Shown here piece after piece: positions 53,781 to 64,000 of a stretch of 64,000 nt of DNA. Both the position numbers and the translations under genes were made by a program. Every line of letters starts with the position of its first letter. Positions within the stretch are counted from its first letter, which is position 1. Source of the DNA: Citrus sinensis (lineage: Eukaryota > Streptophyta > Magnoliopsida > Sapindales > Rutaceae). The DNA is taken from the NCBI RefSeq assembly GCF_022201045.2, contig NC_068562.1, forward strand, positions 4,942,001-5,006,000, read 5' to 3'. Under the pieces are notes generated by a model that had not been told where the DNA came from, did not search any database, and worked only from the letters and a program-made list of their open reading frames with translations.

Positions 53781-54438
53781 TGCATGCCATGCCTTGATAT
53801 GTACAATGGGTTGTATTTAACACTTGCCTTTCTTGTCTGAACAAACTTTTTTAGGTTTAGAAGAATCTGATGTTGTGTTATTTTGTATTGTGTTGTCTTA
53901 TGTAGCCAGGGGTAGCGTATGATGCTGGTGGCTGCAAAAAGCTGGTCTGTTGTATAACTGTTAAATGATACATTTGTTGTAAATAGAAATTCTTTCCGCA
54001 TTGCATTCATCATGGGTTTTAAATACACTGATGTGTGATTGTATGATGGAAAGGTGTAGACACTGATTATTCATACTTCACCGTAGGTATGCAGGTGTAG
54101 GAATGTAGGATTTTCATGGTTACTGTTATGGAGTCGCCAGGTTGCTGGTATCATGCCGTATGTAATCATGATGTTCTTCTGGTTCTGGGCATTGAGTTGG
54201 TGGCGATGGGTATGGACGTCATTTCAGTTATCTGTGACTTAGGAGCTATGATGAGATACACCTGTGACCTGTCTTACTCTTAGAATATGCATCGATTTGC
54301 TCCGTCGCAAATCTTCTCTGGCTGATAAATACCCTAGCTCTAGCCTAACACGGGGAATCAGCAAGGTCTTTAGCATCTTCTAAATCTAACACTAACTTGA
54401 GCATTAGAAAAGTAATAGGTCTTTAGTTTAGTGGGAGA
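53781..54438. other. 3' region of RMD5 gene
   Basis: The 3' UTR and downstream sequence of the RMD5 gene. No other feature seen. Confidence 0.4.
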
Positions 54439-55610
54439 TAGAGATGGCCAACGGGACGGGTGGCACGTGGCATGCTACTGGCACGACACGTGTTCTTACA
54501 GCACGGCACGACACGAGCATATTTCAGTAAGGCACGCAGTACAGCATGACACACACGTGGATTGGCTCGGGCTTAGAATTTTAGGCACGTAAGCCTTAAA
54601 AGCACGACATAATTAAAAATAGGCCAAAGTACAACACACAAAAAGACGTGTAATATGTACGCTTCATTGGTGGGTTAGCACACGACCCGTGGACCATCAA
54701 TAACACGTGGCTAAAGTATTATCAAAGTAAAAAATTTTAATGAAAAATAAATATAAAATGTTATGATTTTGTAAATATCTTAAAATTAAATTTTTAATAT
54801 ATTTTTTTAGCATATGCTTTAAAAATGTAATTTAAGTCTTAATTTAAAAAAAAAATCTAATTGTTTTATGTTTATAATTTATTAAATGAATAAATAATAT
54901 CTTGATTTTAATAAATAAAATTATAAATATCATGATTTTATAACTAATAAATCTAAAATTTTACGACATTAATATTTCATTTATGAAATATTAATAAACG
55001 CTATTTCATGCTTAACAATTAATATTTTGTACTTTTGTAGTTGTGATTAGTCGTAACACGCATTTTGTAGTTGTAAGTTGTGACTTGTTGTAATCATTAT
55101 TTGAAGATTGTAATTTTAATTTTTATTAATCATTACTATGATCTATGGAATTAAATTTATATATTATTGTATTATAATTTGTTATTGTGAAATTAAATAT
55201 ATAATTGTGAAATAGTTATAAACTGATAATGAATATTAATTATTCTATAATAAAAATTATTGTTGTTGTTGTTCATTCTTCTTCTTCTTCTTATTATTAT
55301 TATATTAATAAGTGAATGGGCTAATGGACTTGAAAAAATATGACAGACACGTGGACTTAAATAAAGTATGTCAGGCACGTGGCCTTGAAAAAACACGCTA
55401 AGCATATGAAAAAAAAGAAGGTTAACGGGCTTTTTTTGGGCACGGCACATGTGGGCTCGTGATGTTGGTTGTGACATGCCTAAACAAAATTTGGGCACGA
55501 CATGACACGGTATGTTCACTTGGTGGGCTGTGTCATGCCGACCCATGGACCCTAGTGGGCCTTGGTTTGATGGGCCGTGCTAGGACGGCATGACCCGTTG
55601 GCCATCTTTA
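54439..55610. mobile_element. hAT-like non-autonomous element, about 1.17 kb
   Basis: The termini TAGAGATGGCCAACGGG and, in inverse, TAAAGATGGCCAACGGG bound a segment rich in GGCACG/CACGAC/GGGC words near both ends and AT-rich in the middle. Flanks GTGGGAGA (54431-54438) and ATGAGAGA (55611-55618) match at six of eight positions, consistent with an aged 8-bp hAT target duplication. A (TTC)n(TTA)n microsatellite lies inside at about 55272-55305. No transposase frame was found. Confidence 0.65.
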
Positions 55611-55719
55611 ATGAGAGAACACCTATTTTCATAATGTATGAGAGCAAGTGATCGAACTCCTATAAAAGTAATTATGGGGGTTTAATTTGTTTCATCAATT
55701 ATGATATAATTGAGTCAAG

Positions 55720-58030
55720 CAAATTTTCTCGTTTGCGAAATGTGATGTAACAGTTGCAATCTGATGTAAAATTAATTAAGTCTTCTCCCTTGCGAAATGT
55801 GAACAAATTAGAGTATGCGTTCTTTTATGAAATGTTAGTAGTCTAGTTGTCGTAATATCTCTGTAATAAAAAAAGAAAAAAGATTGAGCATCAAAAATGT
55901 TGAATTACGTCCATCTTTCTCAACATCAATTAAGTCTTCTCCTTTACGAAATGTGAATGAAGCGGAGTAGATGTCATGTCCCCTATGAAATGTGAGTAGA
56001 GTTCTAGTTGTCATGATCATGGTCAGCTCAACCATATTTGAGACCTTAGACAAATGATTTTAATTAATTTTTCTTAAAATTTAAGAATATATAAGTTATA
56101 TATTATTTATTGAAAATCAATTCTTTAAACACTCTAAAATTTAAAATTATTAAATAAAATTCTATTATACTGTTGCTAATCCATTAAATTTTAATTCAAT
56201 TATAATATTTCCACTTATTTTTTTAACTCATTATATCTTTTTTACTACTAATTTTATAAATTAAACTAATTTTTCTATTCTTCTATTCTCTAAATTTTTT
56301 CGATATAGATTTATTTCAAAATAGATAAAACAAGTACACAAAAAAAAGTAGATGAATAAAAGAATATATTAAAAAGAAATAAGAACAAATAAATAACACA
56401 ACTAATTAAGCAATAATCAAAAGATAAAATCTGAAATTTGAGATGAAATCATAAATTATGTTTATATTAATTGTTTGAGGATTTGAATAATGACCAATAG
56501 TCGTAGAGAATAGAGAAAACTATTAGATTTTTTCTTTTTCTTCTTGAGTGGAAAGTAGAGAAAGTAGGATTTTTTTCCCTCTCTCTCTTTCATTCTCTCA
56601 AACACCAAGAAAATATCATGTGCTGATTGTTGGAGGAAAAATTGAATGGATAAGTAATAAAATGTGGGGCTTTTATAGAGGTTTAAAATGAATATAAAAC
56701 TTTTAAAATATAATACATTAATTCTAAAAATGAAATAGAGAATTTGTAGAATTGAAATTATTAATTCATCGGTTTTGTAGAAATTAAAACTACTAAGTAC
56801 TACATTAAATAAACTTTATAGGAACTTGATAGTTTATTTAGGAAAAATAATTACAAAATAATCATAAATTAAATGAATAATAATGACTTTTAAACCCACT
56901 TTCCCCTTTTATATACAAAATAATCATCTCGTGGGGCCTTCATATAAAGCGAGGCCCTAGACAACCGCCTAAGTTACCTATAGGTCGAGCTGCCATTGGT
57001 CATGATATCTCCATAATAATAAAAAAAAGCTTGAGCATCAAAAAGGTTGAATTACAATCTATCTTTCTTCTTTTAACAAGAAATTGAAAATTTACAGGCA
57101 TAACTCTTTATTGATTTGATAGTTCCTAATTAGTGTTTGCCTTACAAAAAACCATTTATTTAATCTTTTTTAAAAACTTGAATTTTATGAAATATGAGCG
57201 AAATGTGAGTAGAGTAAGGTAGCGTTTGTTTTTTTGTCCGAAATCTAAATAGGTCTGAACTTTTTTAAATATATGAATATAAGTGACATCTTATTTGTTT
57301 TTATAATAAAAAACATTTTAAACTTTGTTATTTGACATTTATGTCCTTATAAATTGAAATAAAAAGATTAGATTTTATAATTTAGGAAATAAGTTATTTT
57401 ATAGAGATATTTTTGGAATATAATATTTATTTGTCATTTAGACATTTTTCCATTCAGATAAAAGTCACAAAAATTTACTTTTTCTATTCAGATGTAAATG
57501 TCTGAAAATCAGACATAAGTTCCAAAAAACAAACAAACATATTTAAAAAAAGGTATGAAATTAATAAAATTTTAGACTTCAAACATTTAACAAACAACCT
57601 CTAAGTGTCCTTTATGAAATGCAAGTATAGTGTTTCTTGCAAAATGTGAATGTAAACTAGTCCCAATTGTAATTTGATGTAACCCTTACAAAATGTATAC
57701 GATATGGAGTAGATGTCTCTTATGAAATATGAGTGGAATATGCATCCATTTTAAAATATAAGTGGAGTCCCTCAAACATTACTTAAGATTATTTGGGCTG
57801 CTTCACAAGATTAATGTAAACTAGTTCCAATTGTAACTTGATGTAACATTAGTTTTAATCGTAATTTAAAAAAAAAAACTTGAACATCAAAAAGATTGAA
57901 TTACAATATGCCTTTCTTCTTTTAATAAGAAATTAAAAATCTACCGGCGGAGCTCTTTATTAATTTGATAGTTCCTAGTCACTGTCTGCCTTACAAAATA
58001 CCATTGATTTCATCTTCTTTACAAACTTGA
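55720..58030. repeat. Cluster of degenerate repeats built on GAAATGTGAGTAGAG-like words
   Basis: Variants of TATGAAATGTGAGTAGAG recur at about 55735, 55790, 55828, 55945, 55984, 57190, 57611, 57638 and 57725. A longer unit (GAGCATCAAAAAGGTTGAAT, then CTTTATTGATTTGATAGTTC and TTGCCTTACAAAA) occurs at about 57030-57160 and 57878-58005, with a partial copy at about 55885. The cluster is interrupted by an AT-rich segment (56.05-56.93 kb) and by the MITE at 57218-57601. Confidence 0.55.
57218..57601. mobile_element. PIF/Harbinger-like MITE, 384 bp, TAA target duplication, related to 16240-16857
   Basis: The left terminus GGTAGCGTTTGTTTTTTTG is followed by TCCGAAATCTAAATAGGTCT, closely related to the element at 16240 (GGTGGCGTTTG, TCTGAAATCTGAATAGAC). 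The right terminus ends AACAAACAACCTC. TAA stands outside both ends (57215-57217 and 57602-57604). Confidence 0.7.
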
Positions 58031-61000
58031 AACCTAATCCATAACTGAATTTCAGAGTCAGCGTTTAAAATCATCATAGATGTACGTACTAATTTTTGTA
58101 ATTCCATTTTAGCAATACATAGAAAGTCCGAACTGGGGTTGATTGTTCTCATTAGAAAATACCAATAATGAAACGAAATCTGGGGTTGCTTGAGAGAGTA
58201 GTGATGGACATGACGTGGGGCGCCACTTTGTATCAAGTTGTTACTGAATTTAAATAATTTCTTTCCTTTTTAACTCCGATGTTAGCAGTTAAATACCAAT
58301 GAAATGCCAAACAAAGCAACTCCAAAATATTTTCTAAATCCTACGGGCAGTAGTTCAAGACTCCCTCGTTTCAAGCTGCGGTAATATATACACACCCAAA
58401 TAACAACATAATTAATTCGGAAAGAGCAAACAATAGGTATGCACTCACGGATACCGCAAAAAAAGAAAAAGAAAAAGAAATTTAAAAAAGTGTGCGCAAT
58501 TTCAGGAAAAATCATCAGTAACGTACCCAAAGCCAAAAGTGAAGAAAAGAGTGGCAAATGGAAAAAGCGTCTCCTTGCTGCATTTACATGAAAAGAACAT
58601 CTGAAGAACCTTTTTTATGCTTAAGATTAATGTCTCCCCTTTTTAGGCTTCAAAAAGCCTTTACCCCCCATTTTTTTATTTTATTTCACCTTTCTTTTAT
58701 GTTTATCAAACGTGTAACTAAAGTCATGCCAACGTAAAAATTTATACATGGATGGATAAAGGAGAAGTATCAACAAATTGAAAGAAAGAAATGAAAGTTC
58801 ATTTGTTGATAATGTGGTCCTTAATTTTCACTTTTAACCATGCCCATGTGATCATTCAGTGCTTTTGGGACATATAATTCGACAACGTGTTTTATTGTTC
58901 AGCTCCATTTTTTTGGAAATAAAGCTATTTCATAATTACGTGGTCCATGGTTTTAACCATGTTTAATTTAGCTAAGCAACTTCTTTTTAGGTGAAAAAAA
59001 AAAGAATAATAGTGACTGTTGTTGAATTATTAATTTCCTACTGTTTTTGCATTGGATCTTGTTTCCTAGTTTTACCCATGTTTCCTAAGTAATTGTTAAT
59101 GCTAATTAGTAGAATCATGATTTTGCACATAATGATTCAGCAAATTGCTTACTGTAATAAGCATGTTCATTCATTATATCACATTAATGAATGCAAAATT
59201 AGATAATATCAATATCAAAGTTCGCTCTTACAACTAAAAGAGAGCAAAAGGCATACAAAGCCTTAGCCAGCAAAAAATGGCACGTCAATTCTAGAATTTT
59301 ATTATGGTGTTGACAAATTTGCTGTGCAGTTGTTAACATTGATGATAGGCCAATTCCAAAGATAAGGTTTTGTTTTGTGCTGTGCTCATACTATCATATT
59401 CATTCATATATGCCAGTTGTACTGATGCTTTTCTTCTATATATGTATATATCCTGATGTTTATAATTCGGAGCACGTCTTTTTTCAGACTGTAAATTGGA
59501 AGTGTGACATAATAATGGCAGCCCACGATCCGAACCACCTCTTCTAAGTTATCCAAAAATTTCTACCAAACGTGCCATGTATGTGCATGCATCTTATTCC
59601 CTTTTTATTAATGGTTTGTGCCCACATTTCTTTGCTCAAACTTTCGGTTTAGTGGGAGAGTTTCTCTTACTATATGCTCAAATCTTGTGATAAGTGAAAT
59701 GCACCTCTTTTCCCAGAGACACATGCATTTGACTACCTAAGTTCTTTCTTCAACTTTGATTTGTTTTGGCACTTATTGGGCATCTCTTACTAGTGCGCTT
59801 AACAAAAGCTAGACATGCACTAAAAAGTGAAACAACTTCTTCTTTGTTTTTACCTTTTGCAGTGGCTTCAAAATTTTATGTTCTTTTTTTTTATGTGTCA
59901 AACGCACAATGAATTTTGAAGTCAACCACATAAATTGATTAAATAAAGCTAGAGTTTGAACTAATTATAGATTTTATATATGACTCAAAAAATCCACGAT
60001 GATTTATATATATCTCAATTAAAAACTACTTAATTATTCTTTCATGTTCACTTATTTTGGGTAGTCTTTTAAAATATAAGGAGTAATTAGGTAATTAGTT
60101 CAAATTATTGGGACAAACGAAACATTTACTGATAAATAAAACATTCAAAACATCATAAGAATTGTAGTTTTAGAAAAATTCTAAAATACATCGGAGATAT
60201 CATGTCATTCATACAACAAGTAAATTATGTTATGATACGTGTGCATTTATTTTGAAAAGATACTATGCAAGACACGTGTCATACATACATTAATTAGGTG
60301 TATTACACTTGATGTATTCTAAAATTTCTCATAATTTTAATAACCAAGTAAAAACTATGGTACAACAACTCATGCCCAAAAATCACGGAAATATGGTTCA
60401 CTCAAAAATAAAAATGCATCTTTCTTAGCACCTTCTTTTCCCGCACTGAGATATACAAAATCCCTCGTACCCCTAACAAGCATAACAGATTAACCTAGCA
60501 AAAAGATTGTAATAATAAAAGAATTAAAGAACGAGGATTTATTTTTCCCAAATTTTACGTCATCTGTATAATTAATAGGTAGTTTAGAAACAAAATTAAG
60601 CACCTAAATGTCCTCCTCTTTTCACTTCAATTTTATGACCCATCTGAATCTGAAGCTGTCCCTCACCTAGGAGAGGAAGACATTAAATATGTGCAACTAA
60701 TGGTTAATGCACCAAGAAATGCAAATCTTTTTTATGATTTGTTTGGGTAGAGAGTGGGTCCTTCTCACACAATGTGTTGAAATTATAAGATGAGTGGAAC
60801 GTGTAGCTTTTTCCATGAGCACATGTACTCGGTTGCCTTATTTCTTCGATCTTGTTATTGCACAAAAGGGGGCGAAAATCATACCGAGTGAGCGGCACAT
60901 GAGAGCCGCACAGAAAAGTGAAACAATCACCCCAATCTTCATTCATTGTACACGATCAAATATACTAAATTGCGTCGCATAAAGAGATTACACAGCCAAG

Positions 61001-61175
61001 GAGCAAAATTATATGCAAGTACTTTTGAAAGCAATTGACCATCATTTATATTACTCAAGGAAAAAGTTGACAGAACCCCCTCTCTTTATTCCATATTTTC
61101 TTAGATGCCAGAAAGATGAAAACAAATTGGGTTTTGTATTAACAATTGAGAAAAGATTTGGCATGACCCTAACCC
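58031..61175. other. AT-rich intergenic region
   Basis: No gene could be supported. It contains one foldback MITE (60172-60331), described separately. Confidence 0.4.
60172..60331. mobile_element. Foldback MITE family A, copy 2 (about 160 bp)
   Basis: The left end GAAAAATTCTAAAATACATC is matched in inverse by the right end GATGTATTCTAAAATTTCTC. The interior CATTCATACAACAAGTAAAT matches the copy at 37690-37867. Confidence 0.7.
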
Positions 61176-61192
61176 GCTAAATTTTTCATTTT

Positions 61193-61375
61193 TTTTTTAG
61201 TTTAAACCATCTGATTTCCGGCGACCGCATTGGGCCCCGACTAATTCGGATTTAGAGTGTAGTCACAGTTAAGGCTCTTTACCCCTCCCAAATGGTGTGT
61301 TTAGTGAGGATCGAACTCGAGAGCTCTTCCCACTTACCCAGCCTGCGCCGCCAACTGAGCCACAACCGTTTGGTT
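61193..61375 (-). mobile_element. tRNA-derived SINE (about 183 bp) with perfect target-site duplication
   Basis: Read on the minus strand, the element begins with tRNA-like sequence: A box TGGCTCAGTTGG (a match to the Pol III consensus), then GAGTTCGATCC as B box about 32 bases later, a unique body ending AGATGGTTTAAACT, and an A-rich tail. GCTAAATTTTTCATTTT flanks both sides exactly (61176-61192 and 61376-61392). This is the signature of target-primed insertion. The perfect duplication suggests a fairly recent insertion. Confidence 0.85.
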
Positions 61376-61392
61376 GCTAAATTTTTCATTTT

Positions 61393-61869
61393 CATACACA
61401 AACAACATACAAAAATGAACTCGTTTAAATATCTTTCAGTCATATCCAAGACTGCAACTAATAAATCCAAAATTTTTACATAACGCATTCTATTGATTAG
61501 ACCCAACAACCAGTACAATAATGCAATCTAAAACACGAAGAAACAGACAAAGTACGAACCACTTCCCATTCCCTACAATTGTAATTTTTTTTTTCTTCTA
61601 ATTTTTTATTTATTTACTTGATTTCAATATTTCTTTTTTTCTTTTTCTAATGAGGAATAGTGACGAAAAATAATCTCAAAGCTCGATCAAGCGCATGTGG
61701 GGTTCGTTTTCCTCTGCAGAAAGGGCATAGCCGTCGGCTACCTCTTGTCACTCCTGGTCCTGGGTCTGGGGCCAGCTTCAATTCCCATCGATTTCTCTTT
61801 TCGTTTTCTCTTTTTAATAATATTTTATTCCATTAAAATCTTCTATTTTAGTATTACAAAAATATTTAA
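61393..61869. other. 3' region of the WAV3-like gene
   Basis: The 3' UTR and downstream region of the E3 ligase gene. A T-rich, pyrimidine stretch lies at about 61590-61650. No gene. Confidence 0.4.
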
Positions 61870-64000
61870 TTAAAATCTGGCATTTTCAAAGCCGTGCAAG
61901 TCGCTGACTCTGTTCATATGCTTCCTCATAATAGCCACTTTAGCCAACCGCTCGGCGGCTCGCCAGGCTGATGTCGGCGTAAGTGGCTCCGGCTTCTCCT
62001 CCGCCTGTCCACTCACTCTCTGTCTTTTTTGAATCTGCTGCCTGCACCGATGTAGCTCGGCTAGCTCAGCATCTAGGCCGCGCAAAAACTCATCAGCTGA
62101 CTTGGAGCTCCTCTGTACCAACAGAGCTCGAGCCGATGATAATAAATGATAAGCTCCAGATAAATCATTAAGCTTCAACAATCTCCGGGATTCAGCCACC
62201 GCTCGAGTGCTGACGTGGAGGTTCCTCAGCCGTGCTATGCTGGGAGATGATGATCTAACGGCTTGAGGCCTAGGTGCCAACATGGCCTGTTCTTTAGAAC
62301 AGATTAGCTCCTTCGATGATGGGTCTTTGTAAGAAGACCGTACGGACAACACATGGTGGGCCCCCTTACAAGAAGCGGGCACTTTCAATTCGATCAATAA
62401 TTCTCTCTCTTCCTTGGCATACAAATTGCCTAGTCGGATCGAACCCGATCCGAGAGCGTCGGGCCGGCCCGTCAGAGAATAAACAGCAGCTATCTCAACA
62501 GGAGCCGAGCCGGGCGCCAACCCGAGTTGGAGCTTCAGATCCTGAACCACCACGCCTAATAAACCTCCAACGCATTTGACAAACGCCTCATCATTTGGAG
62601 CGTGGGTAAACGCGCCGCTAACGTTGAAAGCAATGGAATGAACAGGGATATCCGAGTCTGAGAAGCGCGTGGAGGACACGACCGGTGATGAATGGCCTTG
62701 ATTGGGCGGCGAGTTTGCCTCAGATAGAACGATGATAGTTGCAAAGGGGTTTGTCTCGCGACGATCATCAAGCACTTTAGCCGCTTTCTTAAGCGCGTCG
62801 TTCGCACACATGCCTTGACCGGTAATCCCAAGAGCGTCGACAATCCTACGAGCTGACCTCCGTCCGTTAGTCGTCATGCGACGTAATGGTAGCAACCGTT
62901 TGGAAGCATTAGAAAAGGCAATAATCGACAAACGGTCAGAAGAGCTCAGCGACGAAATAACCAATCTCATGGCTCGTTTAATCATCTGAAGCTTCGGCCC
63001 GCCCATGCTCAAGCTCACATCAACCATCGTGACCAAATCAATCGGGGCGCGTCGCATCCCACGCACCGCTGCATAGGGTGGCGCCCTAACCTTCATCATT
63101 ATCCCATACGTCTCGTAACTTCTTCCAGCAGCGACCACCGCCGACTCCGGCAATAAACTGATCTCAAGATTGGATTTTGCGGAGGGAGTGACGAAGAATC
63201 CTTGAAACTCTTCTTCTTCGTCCGATTCAGGGATGGGATTGAAGTGGGATAAAGAAATGGGAGAGCCCAATGGTTCGTCATCGTTGTAAACTTTGAAAGA
63301 CTTGGCGCTGGCGGTTTCTTTATCTTTGGTAGTGGTAGTGTTGGTGGTGGTGGTGGTGTTATTTTGGAAAGACAAAACGGGAACTTGTTTCCAGTGATAG
63401 TTGCAAATAGGGCATGTTAAAAGCTGACGGTTCTTTTTAATATGATTAGCTACGCAGGGGAAGTGAAAGCTGTGAGAACATTCAGCTGTGAAGATTGCTG
63501 TGCCTCGTCCGGTTTTAACACTCTGTAAACAAATCCCACATCGGCTCTGCAAACAACAATGACAGAAAACAAGAAACCCATTAAAAACTAGCTATATATA
63601 GCTGTAAAGAAATAACGCAAAAGATGCTTCTTACTTTGGAGAGACGGAGGCTGGCTCTGAGAAAGGAGAAGGTAGAAGGAGATTTAGGAGATGAAGGATT
63701 AGCGAAAAGAGACGATAATCTTGGGCTATTATTCGTTGGTTTCTTAGGATTAGGATTAGGATTAGCAGCGGTGGAGGTTGTTTTGCATTGAAGCTTGGGG
63801 CTGTTGGGCACTGATGTGGCAGTAGTACTACTGGTTTTGCAACGGAGACTTGGGCTTGCAACTGGCTGAGTTTGTAATCGAGGCGATGCAGGATTGGAGA
63901 AAAATCCAAATTTTGAGCTCAATCTTGGGCTTTGGCTGCTGCAATTTGGCTGCTGCTGCTTTTGCTTATTATCTGTTGTTGACACTGGGACTGCTGCTGG
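61870..64000 (-). CDS. WAV3/EDA40-type E3 ubiquitin ligase (RING-H2 plus vWA), 5' end off window
   Basis: Two exons visible: 63635 to the window edge (open frame, 122 codons) and 61870-63546 (558 residues plus stop); they join in phase after KVRSIF-preceding LSK. The first exon is Ser/Pro/Asn/Gln-rich with repeats of the type SPRL and LQCKT. The second opens with a RING-H2: CGIC, then ECSHSFHFPC and LTCPIC. After a spacer comes a vWA domain with the metal-site motif DVSLSMGG (about residue 170 of this exon), and a C-terminal helical region with KEQAMLAPRP and a tail ending LHGFENARF. WAV3-family ligases act in root gravitropism and wavy growth. From memory, relatives are EDA40 (At4g37890), WAVH2 (At5g65683) and WAVH1. 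The true start codon lies beyond base 64000. Confidence 0.9.

Noticed and set aside
53582..54028. 148-codon minus-strand frame over RMD5
   Set aside because: Antisense shadow of the RMD5 RING region and 3' UTR.
62316..62579. Plus-strand frame inside the WAV3-like gene
   Set aside because: Antisense shadow of a GC-richer coding exon.
63581..63985. Start of the WAV3-like gene at 63985
   Set aside because: The codon there is GTG, not ATG, and the frame stays open to the window edge, so the real start is off the window.

Overview
This is AT-rich plant nuclear DNA from a eudicot. The evidence is many-exon genes with GT-AG introns, a chloroplast-type leader on one gene, plant-specific families, plant MITEs, a tRNA-derived SINE and an endogenous pararetrovirus relic. 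A woody eudicot such as Citrus would fit, but that is only a guess. Most genes had to be read exon by exon, because single open frames capture little of them.

Left to right, eight protein-coding genes can be supported. (1) 1-5046, minus: Spinster-type MFS transporter, 3' end off the window. (2) 5988-13867, minus: starch synthase 5-like protein with degenerate catalytic motifs. (3) 18575-22442, minus: SPT2-type histone chaperone. (4) 23668-26064, plus: plant-conserved protein of unknown function, divergent from SPT2. (5) 27243-32743, minus: phosphoenolpyruvate carboxykinase (PCK), complete over 12 exons. (6) 45246-48384, plus: tRNA-dihydrouridine synthase. (7) 52632-53780, plus: RMD5/GID2-type E3 ligase subunit with an uninterrupted CDS. 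(8) 61870-64000, minus: WAV3/EDA40-type RING plus vWA E3 ligase, 5' end off the window.

The gene order recalls, from memory, Arabidopsis At4g37860-At4g37890 (SPT2, PCK1, RMD5-like, EDA40) together with At5g65683-At5g65690 (WAVH2, SS5, Spinster, PCK2). The window may therefore keep a gene block that Arabidopsis divided between duplicated copies. The genes do not form one pathway: they cover lipid transport, starch granule initiation, chromatin, gluconeogenesis, tRNA modification and ubiquitination. In yeast and animals the GID/CTLH complex is an E3 for gluconeogenic enzymes, so PCK and an RMD5-type subunit in one block is noteworthy but not proof of a functional link.

The gene-poor stretches (14.0-18.4, 33.4-45.2, 53.8-61.7 kb) are packed with small non-autonomous elements. 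They include a pararetrovirus protease/RT relic split by a 618-bp MITE with a TTA duplication, a relative of that MITE at 57.2 kb, two members of another foldback family at 37.7 and 60.2 kb, several long-TIR foldbacks, a hAT-like element with an imperfect 8-bp target duplication, and a SINE with a perfect 17-bp target duplication. No rRNA gene, intact tRNA gene or CRISPR array was seen. I found no clearly new multi-gene system. The best leads are the starch-synthase-like protein with lost catalytic residues, the unknown gene at 23.7 kb, and the nested insertions.
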